From CAZLXG01 sp964563585 (GTDB lineage Bacteria > Bacteroidota > Bacteroidia > Flavobacteriales > Flavobacteriaceae), in assembly GCA_964563585.1 (NCBI GenBank), contig CAZLXG010000038.1, positions 1 through 20,787 on the forward strand: a DNA stretch of 20,787 nucleotides, given 5' to 3'. Below the pieces are notes generated by a model. That model did not search any database. It was not told the origin of the DNA and saw nothing but the letters and a program-made list of their open reading frames with translations. This document shows, piece by piece, positions 1 through 7,400 of the stretch. Position 1 is the stretch's first letter. Every line of letters begins with the position of its first letter. A program made the translations under genes and the position numbers.

Positions 1-1
1 T

Positions 2-202
2 ATTAGTTTACAAGAAAAAGATTATGCTACACATAACTTCTTACAATGGTATGTATCTGAACAAATAGAAGAAGAGGCTGTAGCACGTACTATTTTAGAT
101 AAAATTAATCTTATTGGAGATGATAAAGGTGGACTTTATTTATTTGATAGAGATATAGAACAACTAACCGTAAACAGTGCTTCATCTGGTGCTACCCAAT
201 AA
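2..202 (+). CDS. Ferritin, C-terminal part (gene enters from the left edge)
   Basis: The open frame running from base 2 to TAA at 200-202 gives 66 residues. They match the last helices of a bacterial non-haem ferritin: a long helix with NFLQWYVSEQIEEEA, then RTILDKINLIGDDKGGLYLFDRDI, split here only by the family's usual E-helix turn. The run EQIEEEA is the conserved Glu-rich stretch near the ferroxidase centre on the C-terminal side of the four-helix bundle. Ferritins assemble into 24-subunit cytoplasmic cages that oxidise Fe(II) and store it as mineral. The start and the N-terminal ferroxidase ligands lie outside the window, so integrity cannot be judged. The last residues (about 12) are a polar tail, which varies in the family. 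The gene fits the metal-rich content of the window but is not close to the other metal genes. Confidence 0.88.
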   Translation: MSLQEKDYATHNFLQWYVSEQIEEEAVARTILDKINLIGDDKGGLYLFDRDIEQLTVNSASSGATQ

Positions 203-233
203 TTTTAAATAATATTATTTAGATTAAATAAAA

Positions 234-347
234 CAACTTGTTTTTGCCAAGGTTTTGAATATCATATTCTATTTTGGGCAAAAAGAAGAAAAATAAAGCA
301 ATTAAAAAATTACGAATAGAATGTCCTGAAAAAGTAAAAACAAGTTG
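234..347. repeat. 12-bp perfect inverted repeat in the ferritin/T9SS-protein gap
   Basis: The sequence CAACTTGTTTTT at 234-245 returns as its exact reverse complement AAAAACAAGTTG at 336-347, with 90 bases between. The 234-base gap (203-436) between the convergent ferritin and sorting-domain genes holds no believable ORF. The inner part is A/T rich with scattered short GC-rich words. It could be a decayed repeat element or chance in AT-rich DNA. I do not see a clean terminator for either neighbour. Confidence 0.4.
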
Positions 348-436
348 CTGTAAAAAGCTTTAAAAAAGCGAGAGCAAGCGTTGTAAAAAATGCCTTTGTT
401 TTGCTTTGTTAAAGCATGTTGCTTAAGTAAAATATA

Positions 437-757
437 TTATTTAATAATCAATCGTTTTATTTCTAATTGGTTTTTCTCGTCTATTGCCTGAATCAGGTAT
501 ATGCCGTTTTTTATCTGCGACACATCCATTTTTATAATACTCTTATTAAAATGGTAAATCTCTACTCGGTTTCCTAAAGCATCAATAAATTCAATACTTT
601 TAATCTTATTTGTTCCTAAAATAAAAAGGTCATCTTGTACGGGATTTGGATAAATCTTAAACACATCAACCTTAGTAATACTACTATCTATTTTGTTTTG
701 AGAAAAAGATAAATTCCAAACTAATAAAATTAAAAAAGCACAAAGTATATTTTTCAT
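437..757 (-). CDS. Small secreted protein made almost only of a T9SS C-terminal sorting domain
   Basis: The 106-residue product begins with a Sec signal peptide (residues 1-19, hydrophobic core FLILLVWNL, cleavage likely after SFS or SFSQ). After about a dozen linker residues comes a complete type A sorting domain of the type IX (Por) secretion system: FKIYPNPVQDDLFI at about 33-46, then IEFIDALGNRV, then the GIYLI turn, ending in the lysine-rich KRLIIK. Such domains normally follow a large cargo. They guide it through the outer membrane and are removed on export. Here there is essentially no cargo. No neighbour is obviously linked in an operon: tex is divergent. It may be a remnant of a larger exported protein, or one of the short CTD-only proteins seen in flavobacteria. 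Function unknown. Confidence 0.8.
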   Translation of the reverse strand: MKNILCAFLILLVWNLSFSQNKIDSSITKVDVFKIYPNPVQDDLFILGTNKIKSIEFIDALGNRVEIYHFNKSIIKMDVSQIKNGIYLIQAIDEKNQLEIKRLIIK

Positions 758-900
758 AGTATATGTATTTGATGTTTGGGTGAGAGGTTTATTATTAACG
801 GAATATAAACAGGTTAATTATCTTTATGAAAAAAAAGGGTTTCAGTTTTCGAAAAGGCTCTTAAGTTAATTACATTCGTTTTTTAAAATCAAATATTTAA

Positions 901-3027
901 ATGGTTCAACTTTCGCAATACATAATTACCCAAACCCAACTTCCTGAACAGTCTGTAAAAAACACTATTGATTTACTAAACGAAGACTGTACCATTCCAT
1001 TTATTTCACGTTATAGAAAAGAACGCACAGGAAATTTAAACGAGGTTGAAATAGGCGATATTGTAAAACTAAAAGAACAGTTTGAAGCTTTAGAAAAACG
1101 TAAAAAAGCTATTTTAAAAGCTTTAAAAGAACAAGAAGTTTTAACTCCCGAATTGCAGCAAAAGATAAAAGACTCTCAAGATTTAATAACACTTGAAGAT
1201 TTATATTTACCATACAAGAAAAGTCGAAAAACAAAAGCAGAAAAAGCAAGACAAAACGGGTTGGAACCACTTGCAAAAATCATCATGTCTCAAAATGCAA
1301 ACGATATTGAATCCATTGCGTTTAAATATGTAAAAGGGGAAGTAAATCTGGTTGATGACGCTTTGGAAGGCGCGCGACATATTATTGCAGAATGGATTAA
1401 TGAGCGTACCGATATTAGAAATAACATTCGTCGTCAATTGGAGCGTTTCGCTATGATTTCCACGAAAGTGATAAAAACAAAAGTCAAGGATGAAAAAGCG
1501 CAAAAATTTAGAGATTATTTTAATTGGGAAGAAAACTTAAGTCGTATTCCATCACATAGGTTATTAGCTATTTTAAGAGCTGAAAAAGAAGGGTTTATTC
1601 GAGTAAAAATTGAAATTGATAATGATCGTGCTTTAGATAATATTGAAAGGCGACTTATTAAAAGCAATAATGCTTGTGCGGAACAAATTGAAATAGCTAT
1701 AAAAGATGCTTATAAACGTTTATTGTTACCATCGTTAAGCAACGAAGCATTACAAAAAGCAAAAGAAAAAGCCGATGAATCTGCAATAAGTGTTTTTGCT
1801 AAAAACTTAAAACAATTATTACTAGGTTCTCCATTAGGAGAAAAACGCGTTTTAGCTATCGACCCAGGATTTAGAAGCGGTTGTAAAATTGTGTGTTTAG
1901 ATTCACAAGGGCAATTAAAATATAACGAAACCATTTATCCGCATCCACCAAAAAACGATAGTGTAGGAGCAATGAAAAAGATAAGTTCCTTAGCCGATGC
2001 TTATAAAATTGAAGCAATTGCAATAGGTAATGGCACAGCATCGCGGGAAACCGAAGCACTTATTAAAAAAGTGCATTTTAAAAATGAAATTAAGGTGTTT
2101 GTAGTGAGTGAAGCAGGAGCAAGTATTTATTCAGCATCAAAAATTGCAAGAGAGGAATTTCCAAATTATGATGTTACAGTGCGTGGTTCAGTTTCAATTG
2201 GAAGAAGACTTCAAGATCCATTAGCAGAATTGGTGAAAATTGATGCAAAATCAATAGGTGTTGGTCAATATCAACATGATGTAGACCAAACAAAACTTCA
2301 AAAACAATTGGATGTTGTGGTAGAAAATTGCGTAAACTCAGTTGGTGTAAACATAAATACAGCAAGTAAACCGTTGTTAAGCTCGGTTTCGGGTATTGGT
2401 TCAAAACTAGCCGAAAACATTTTTAATTACAGAAAGAAAAACGGTGTATTTACATCTAGAAAAGATATTAAAAATGTACCACGTTTGGGCGAGAAAGCTT
2501 TTGAGCAAGGCGCAGCGTTTTTAAGAATTAAAGGAGCAAAAAACCCATTGGATGATTCTGCTGTTCATCCTGAAAGTTATGGATTAGTAACCAAAATGGC
2601 AAAAGATTTAGGAAAATCGATTCAAGATTTAATAGGCAATAAAGAAGCACTTCAAAAAATAAATTTAAAAAAATACTGTACAAATTCAGTTGGTTTGCTA
2701 ACCCTTGAAGACATTATTAAAGAACTAGAAAAACCCGGTTTAGATATTAGGGAACAAGCAAAAGTCTTCACATTCAATCAAAATATAAAAACGATTAACG
2801 ATTTATGCGAAGGACAATTACTTCCAGGAATTGTAAATAACATTACCAATTTTGGCTGTTTTGTAGATGTTGGAATTAAAGAAAGCGGCTTAATTCACGT
2901 ATCAAATCTGTCAGATTCATTTGTGAAAGATGTTAATGAACACGTAAGTTTGCATCAACAAATTATAGTAAAAGTGTTAGAGGTAGATGTTCTGCGAAAG
3001 CGTATTCAGTTAAAATTGCATAAATAA
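901..3027 (+). CDS. tex: Tex, S1-domain RNA-binding transcription accessory protein
   Basis: The 708-residue product matches the Tex family along its whole length. The N-terminal helical Tex region includes the conserved FISRYRKERTG (about 34-44) and LEDLYLPYK. A YqgF/RNase-H-like domain begins at RVLAIDPGFRSG (316-327). A double helix-hairpin-helix segment lies at about 481-540 (VNINTAS, then VSGIGSKLAENI). A C-terminal S1 OB-fold covers about 637-708 (GIVNNITNFGCFVDVG, then GLIHVSNLS). Tex is a cytoplasmic nucleic-acid-binding protein associated with transcription, and its exact role is still debated. The length is slightly below the usual 700-780 and no domain is missing. The ATG at 901 has no Shine-Dalgarno sequence, which is normal here. 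I found no perfect TAnnTTTG element upstream; the nearest is a TATCTTTA-like stretch around 820. Confidence 0.97.
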   Translation: MVQLSQYIITQTQLPEQSVKNTIDLLNEDCTIPFISRYRKERTGNLNEVEIGDIVKLKEQFEALEKRKKAILKALKEQEVLTPELQQKIKDSQDLITLEDLYLPYKKSRKTKAEKARQNGLEPLAKIIMSQNANDIESIAFKYVKGEVNLVDDALEGARHIIAEWINERTDIRNNIRRQLERFAMISTKVIKTKVKDEKAQKFRDYFNWEENLSRIPSHRLLAILRAEKEGFIRVKIEIDNDRALDNIERRLIKSNNACAEQIEIAIKDAYKRLLLPSLSNEALQKAKEKADESAISVFAKNLKQLLLGSPLGEKRVLAIDPGFRSGCKIVCLDSQGQLKYNETIYPHPPKNDSVGAMKKISSLADAYKIEAIAIGNGTASRETEALIKKVHFKNEIKVFVVSEAGASIYSASKIAREEFPNYDVTVRGSVSIGRRLQDPLAELVKIDAKSIGVGQYQHDVDQTKLQKQLDVVVENCVNSVGVNINTASKPLLSSVSGIGSKLAENIFNYRKKNGVFTSRKDIKNVPRLGEKAFEQGAAFLRIKGAKNPLDDSAVHPESYGLVTKMAKDLGKSIQDLIGNKEALQKINLKKYCTNSVGLLTLEDIIKELEKPGLDIREQAKVFTFNQNIKTINDLCEGQLLPGIVNNITNFGCFVDVGIKESGLIHVSNLSDSFVKDVNEHVSLHQQIIVKVLEVDVLRKRIQLKLHK

Positions 3028-3130
3028 AAATGCGCTAGCTTTTACCAATACATTTATAAAACACCACTTATTTTCCAGAGAAAATCTCTTTCAATTGTGT
3101 AACAATATTACCATTACCAGAATGGACTTA

Positions 3131-3206
3131 GTATATTAGACTGGACATAAAGTTGAGAGAATTATCGATAGACAGTCGAGTATTCTAGCCATTGAATTAT
3201 GGTACT
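3131..3206 (-). pseudogene. Possible decayed tRNA (5' half only, Asp-like anticodon GTC)
   Basis: Read on the minus strand from 3206, the sequence gives seven acceptor-like bases and TA at positions 8-9. A perfect 4-bp D stem (ATTC/GAAT) follows, around a loop AATGGCTA with the conserved GG. One base then leads to an anticodon arm with four of five pairs and the loop CTGTCTA (3169-3175), anticodon GTC. After that the cloverleaf fails: I cannot find a T arm or a matching 3' acceptor strand. It begins five bases after the end of the Tyr-like sequence at 3212-3292, the spacing of a tandem tRNA array. The right-hand boundary is set only by expected tRNA length. Chance similarity is possible. Confidence 0.25.
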
Positions 3207-3211
3207 ATTTG

Positions 3212-3292
3212 TGGAGATTGAAAGATTCGAACTTTCTTAACATACGTAACAGTTTTACAGACTGCTTAGCTCTCCAACGCTGACGAACTCCC
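3212..3292 (-). pseudogene. tRNA-Tyr-like sequence (anticodon GTA), probably degenerate
   Basis: On the minus strand 81 bases fold as a class II tRNA. The 5' acceptor strand is GGGAGTT and the 3' strand AATCTCC with discriminator A. The D loop GTTGGAGA is closed by AGC/GCT. The anticodon stem is GCAGT/ACTGT with loop CTGTAAA (3254-3260), anticodon GTA (Tyr). A 12-base variable region fits the long variable arm of bacterial tRNA-Tyr. The T arm is perfect: GAAAG, TTCGAAT, CTTTC (3220-3236). The acceptor stem pairs badly, with wobbles and an A-C mismatch, and the D stem is short. I therefore call it a decayed or atypical tRNA-Tyr. No TAnnTTTG promoter precedes it. CCA is not encoded; the sequence after the discriminator is CAA. 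Confidence 0.55.
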
Positions 3293-3297
3293 ATTTA

Positions 3298-3327
3298 ATC
3301 GGCAAACCAAGTTTACCGATTTTTTTA
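3298..3327 (+). terminator. Intrinsic terminator, plus strand
   Basis: A 10-bp stem ATCGGCAAAC (3298-3307) pairs with GTTTACCGAT (3311-3320), with one G-U type pair and a 3-base loop. Seven T follow at 3321-3327. It would end plus-strand transcription 270 bases after the tex stop codon, or that of an unrecognised transcript. There is no T tract on the other strand. Confidence 0.7.
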
Positions 3328-3405
3328 TTTTCGCTTTCTTTTTCTTTTTAGGTTTCATAATCTATAAAACTGTTCAGATTATTGTACTCTTGAATTTTTT
3401 GGAAT

Positions 3406-3444
3406 AAAAAAATCCGAAACAGTTATTTTGCTTCAGATTTTTTT
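3406..3444. terminator. Hairpin with A tract and T tract, possibly a two-way terminator
   Basis: AAAAAAATC at 3406-3414 pairs with GATTTTTTT at 3436-3444. GAA/TTC extends the stem inside after one mismatch. Because the A run and T run form part of the stem, either strand could be terminated weakly. It lies just after the stop of the possible minus-strand ORF at 3461-3538. Confidence 0.45.
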
Positions 3445-3460
3445 CTGGGAAAGTGATTAT

Positions 3461-3538
3461 CTACAGAAAATACCGAAGTCTTGTAAATGACTCGTCGTCA
3501 TCACTACTAGATTGAAATGCTATCATATATTTAAGCAT
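3461..3538 (-). CDS. Possible 25-residue ORF or gene remnant
   Basis: An ATG at 3538-3536 opens 25 codons ending in TAG at 3461. The peptide starts MLKYMIAFQSSS and has an acidic run DDDE in the middle. It lies between the terminator of the TerB-like gene (3583-3609) and another hairpin (3406-3444), on the same strand. There is no TAnnTTTG box in front of it. The codon choice is not obviously random, but length alone gives no support. It may be a real small protein, the end of a lost gene, or chance. Confidence 0.2.
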   Translation of the reverse strand: MLKYMIAFQSSSDDDESFTRLRYFL

Positions 3539-3582
3539 GGCTTCTCGTTTTTAATTATTAAAATTATTTTAATTTTTTTCAT

Positions 3583-3609
3583 AAAAAAAGCGTCCAATTT
3601 CTTGGACGC
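3583..3609 (-). terminator. Intrinsic terminator of the TerB-like gene
   Basis: On the minus strand a perfect 8-bp stem GCGTCCAA/TTGGACGC (3590-3597 with 3602-3609), with a 4-base loop, is followed directly by seven T (the A run at 3583-3589). It lies 19 bases after the stop codon of the TerB-like gene. Confidence 0.92.
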
Positions 3610-3627
3610 CTATAATTTTATAAATGT

Positions 3628-4059
3628 TTACCTATTCATATTCTTTATTTGATCCGTAAAAGTCTCTAAGTCCGCTCCATTTCTTACTAGAGATAAAGCC
3701 TTATCAACAATATATTTTGCGTTTACAGCATGAAATCCAAGTCCAACTGCGATTTTTTTCAAAAGCGTATACTCAGAATCTTCCTTTATGGTATCAACAT
3801 AAACCATACGCGACAAATCGTATAAGCGTTCCAAACGTTTATCGTAAGATACCGGTGGATCAATTGGGTGCGATTTATAATCCTTTAAAATAGTTTTATA
3901 ATGACCTTCACTAATACTTAAATTACGAGCCAACCTATCTAAAAACGCTTGTTCCTCATCCGTAATAATTCCATCATCCATGGCAACACGTACTATGGCA
4001 GCAAAATGACTTTCATTACGCTGTTTAAATCCACTATCAAATAAATCTGAAAACGACAT
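3628..4059 (-). CDS. TerB-family (tellurite-resistance-like) protein
   Basis: The 143-residue, mostly helical cytoplasmic protein matches the TerB / TerB-like fold. The diagnostic segment AAIVRVAMDDGIITDEEQ (about residues 21-38) has the acidic, metal-binding-like turn typical of the family (a D-G-x-I-x-x-E-E pattern), followed by FLDRLARNLSIS. TerB proteins accompany tellurite/stress-resistance systems. No terC, terD or terZ gene is visible here, so this is a solitary copy and its real role is unknown. I chose the ATG at 4059. A longer frame from TTG at 4083 would begin inside the -7 promoter element at 4081-4088. The gene ends at a strong terminator (3583-3609), so it appears to be transcribed alone. 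Confidence 0.8.
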   Translation of the reverse strand: MSFSDLFDSGFKQRNESHFAAIVRVAMDDGIITDEEQAFLDRLARNLSISEGHYKTILKDYKSHPIDPPVSYDKRLERLYDLSRMVYVDTIKEDSEYTLLKKIAVGLGFHAVNAKYIVDKALSLVRNGADLETFTDQIKNMNR

Positions 4060-4080
4060 ATATTTTTTTATTTTGAGTTG

Positions 4081-4088
4081 CAAAGATA
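4081..4088 (-). promoter_or_regulatory. -7 promoter element of the TerB-like gene
   Basis: The minus strand reads TATCTTTG, an exact match to the Bacteroidota -7 consensus TAnnTTTG. It lies 21 bases before the ATG at 4059, giving a leader of about 15 bases. No clear TTG is found at the expected -33 distance. Confidence 0.6.
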
Positions 4089-4129
4089 AATAAACTTAAC
4101 ACCTTTAAAAATTAAATATTAGGTTTTTT

Positions 4130-4290
4130 GGGCATTCCATTTTGAAAGTAAAATGTCGCGCTTTCCACTATATCTTTTTAAAACGTCATAGCGAGGAGTG
4201 AGCGACGTGGCTATCTGTCAAGTTTTAGTTCAGCACCAAATACCATCGCTTCTAAAGTTTTAAAAAGGATGCCGCTACAATCCCTAATGC
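4130..4290. repeat. Bacteroidota-type palindromic intergenic repeat
   Basis: The left arm begins GGGCATTCC (4130-4138) and contains CGCTTTCCACTATATCTTTT. The right arm contains AAAAAGGATGCCGCTACAAT and ends CCCTAATGC at 4290. The inner edges CTTTTTAAAAC (near 4173-4183) and GTTTTAAAAAG (near 4257-4267) are inverted, so the unit can fold on a long stem. I recognise this arrangement as a widespread intergenic repeat of Bacteroidota, with a variable centre between conserved arms. The 362-base gap 4060-4421 holds this repeat and the two divergent promoters and no ORF that I can support. Confidence 0.65.
4183..4216. repeat. Second repeat nested in the palindromic element (GTCAT-GCGAGG type)
   Basis: The segment ACGTCATAGCGAGGAG... 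followed by GACGTGGCTATCT resembles the common bacterial repeat GTCATTGCGAGGA...GCAATCT. It has its own inner palindromes (ACGTC/GACGT and ATAGC/GCTAT). It sits exactly in the variable centre of the larger repeat. Confidence 0.6.
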
Positions 4291-4390
4291 AGATAAGGAA
4301 CAAAGCCACAATATTTTAGTTCTTAAAAATCAAATTCAAAGAATCATCCGTAAATTCATATCAAATCATTAAAAAAATAATTCTAAACCC

Positions 4391-4398
4391 TATATTTG
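4391..4398 (+). promoter_or_regulatory. -7 promoter element of mfd
   Basis: TATATTTG is an exact TAnnTTTG match, 23 bases before the GTG start at 4422. It supports that start and places transcription initiation near 4404, outside the repeat at 4130-4290. No convincing -33 TTG is seen. Confidence 0.65.
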
Positions 4399-4421
4399 CA
4401 ATCTTAAAACACAATAATTAG

Positions 4422-7400
4422 GTGAGTAAAACCATTCTCTCTCAAACCTATTTACGGCTTTTGCAAACGCAAAAACTGCAAAAGACTATTGCCCAAACTC
4501 AAAGTAAAACACATATAAAAGGTCTAGTAGGCTCATCCTTTTCCTTTGTAATAGCCAATGCCTTTAAACAAGCAGAAAAGCCATTTTTATTGGTATTTAA
4601 CGATAAAGAAGAAGCTGCTTTTTACTTAAACGATTTAGAGCAATTGTGTAATGAAAAAGACGTACTTTTTTACCCAGGAAGTTATCGCAGACCATACCAA
4701 ATAGAAGAAATCGACAATGCAAACGTATTATTACGTGCCGAGGTTTTAAACCGCATAAACTCACAAAAAAAGCCAGCACTAATAGTAACGTATCCAGATG
4801 CGCTTTTCGAAAAAGTAGTTACCAGAAAAGAGTTAGAACGTAATACTTTAAAAGTTTCAGTAAGCGATAAACTATCTATCGATTTTATAAATGAAGTCTT
4901 ATTCGATTATCAATTTAAACGTGTCGATTTTGTAACCGAACCAGGAGAGTTTTCTGTTCGTGGAGGAATAGTAGATGTGTTCTCATTTTCGCACGATGAG
5001 CCTTATCGTATTGAATTTTTTGGAGATGAGGTTGATAGTATTAGAACTTTTGATGTAGAAACGCAACTTTCAATCGAGCAGATTAAAAAAATAAATATCA
5101 TTCCCAATGTTGCTAATAAATTCTTAGAAGAAAAACGGCAAAGTTTTTTAAAATATATTGCTCAAAAAACAGTAATATGTTTTAAAAATACAGAACTATT
5201 CTTTGCAAGAATAGATGATTTTTTCGGTAAAGCAGAAACCGCTTTTAAAACACTTTCAACCGAAATAAAACACGCAGAACCAAATGAATTATTTAGTAAT
5301 TCTACTCTTTTAAAAAGTCAGTTACAAGATTTTTCAATTGTAGAATTTGGCACAACATCATATTTCTGTCATTCAAAGCGCAGCGAAGAATCTCAAATAA
5401 TCAAATATAACACAACACCGCAACCATCATTTAATAAGCAATTCAATTTATTAATTGAAGATTTAAACACTAATCACGATAACGGATTCACCAATTATAT
5501 TGCTTGCGTAAGTAAGCAACAATCAAAACGTTTTCACGATATTTTTGAAGATGTTGATGAAGATGTGCATTATAAAACCATGGTATTGTCATTACACCAA
5601 GGTTTTATAGATAACGATGCTAAAATAACATGTTATACCGATCATCAAATATTCGAAAGGTATCATAAGTTTCATCTTAAAAATGGCTATGCAAAAAAGC
5701 AAGCCATCACTTTAAAAGAACTTACAAATTTAGATATTGGCGATTATGTAACACACATAGACCATGGTATAGGTAAGTTTGGTGGACTTCAAAAAATAGA
5801 TGTAGAAGGCAAAAAACAAGAAGCTATTAAATTAGTTTATGGCGAGCGCGATGTATTGTATTTAAGTATTCATTCGCTACATAAAATCACTAAGTTTAAT
5901 GGAAAAGATGGGAAGCCACCAAAAATTTATAAGCTTGGTAGTAAGGCTTGGAAAACTTTAAAACAAAAAACAAAAGCACGTGTAAAACACGTCGCTTTCA
6001 ATCTTATAAAACTTTACGCAAAACGAAAAACCGAAAAAGGCTATCAATATAATCCAGATAGTTATATGCAACACGAACTGGAAGCATCTTTTGTTTATGA
6101 GGATACGCCAGACCAAATAACAGCAACTGCTGATATTAAGGCAGATATGGAAAGCGAACGCCCAATGGATCGATTAATTTGTGGCGATGTTGGTTTTGGT
6201 AAAACCGAAGTAGCAATTCGTGCAGCTTTTAAAGCGGTAGATAATGGCAAACAAGTCGCCGTTTTAGTGCCAACAACCATTTTAGCATATCAACATTCCA
6301 GAACTTTTAAAGAACGATTGAAAGATTTCCCGGTAACGGTAGATTATTTAAACAGGTTTAGAACAGCCAAAGAAAAACGTGAAACTTTAGAAGGTTTAGA
6401 AAGCGGGAAAGTGGATATTATTATTGGTACACATCAGCTTGTAAATAAAAAAGTAAAGTTTAAAAATTTAGGTTTACTAATTGTAGATGAAGAACAAAAA
6501 TTTGGTGTTGCAGTAAAAGAAAAACTAAAAACCATAAAAGAAAATGTTGATGTATTGACGTTAACGGCTACTCCAATTCCTCGCACGCTTCAGTTTAGTT
6601 TAATGGCAGCAAGAGATATGTCGGTTATTACAACGGCACCACCAAATCGATATCCAATAGAAAGTCATGTTGTTCGGTTTAACGAAGAAACTATTCGTGA
6701 TGCTGTGAGTTACGAAATTGCTCGTGGCGGACAAATATTCTTCATTCATAATCGTATTGTAAACATAAAAGAAGTAGCTGGTATGATTCAGCGTTTAGTA
6801 CCCGATGCTAAAATTGGTGTTGGTCATGGGCAAATGGAAGGTAAAAAACTAGAGCAACTTATGTTGGCTTTTATGAATAATGAATTTGATGTTTTAGTAA
6901 GTACAACTATTGTTGAAAGTGGATTGGATGTACCAAATGCGAATACTATTTTCATCAATAATGCCAATAATTTTGGGTTGAGCGATTTGCATCAAATGCG
7001 TGGTCGAGTAGGACGAAGCAATAAAAAAGCTTTTTGTTATTTTATCACACCCGAATATTCGACAATGACAGATGATGCTCGAAAACGTATCACAGCTTTA
7101 GAACAATTTACCGAATTAGGAAGCGGTTTTAATATTGCCATGAAAGATTTAGAAATTCGTGGAGCTGGCGATTTATTAGGCGGCGAACAAAGTGGATTCA
7201 TGAATGAAATTGGTTTTGATACGTATCAGAAAATATTAAATGAAGCGATTGAAGAATTAAAAGAAAATGAATTTAAAGAGTTGTATCAAGATGCCGACGA
7301 AGAAAAAGTATATATAAAAGACGTAACGATTGATTCAGATTTCGAATTATTATTTCCAGACGATTATGTAAATAATATTGCAGAACGTTTAAATTTATAC

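Noticed and set aside
1207..1503. Reading frame of about 98 codons opposite tex, and similar frames opposite mfd, both permeases, feoB and rseP
   Set aside because: They are antisense shadows of strongly supported genes. Their translations show low-complexity or hydrophobic runs and no domain.
3028..3130. Short palindrome AGAGAAAATCTCT (near 3076-3090) as terminator of tex
   Set aside because: The stem is only 5 bp and is not followed by a T tract in the right place.
3266..3358. Minus-strand ORF of 30 codons beginning ATG with a lysine-rich start
   Set aside because: It runs through the terminator hairpin (3298-3320) and into the tRNA-like sequence (3212-3292). Its lysine-rich start comes from an A/T-rich tract, and there is no promoter element.
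4060..4083. Longer TerB-like product starting at TTG 4083
   Set aside because: The TTG lies inside the TAnnTTTG element at 4081-4088, so it would not be in the transcript. The ATG at 4059 starts at the family's usual N-terminus.
4130..4290. Insertion sequence or transposon remnant
   Set aside because: There is no transposase reading frame, and the conserved arms match a small palindromic repeat better than IS ends.
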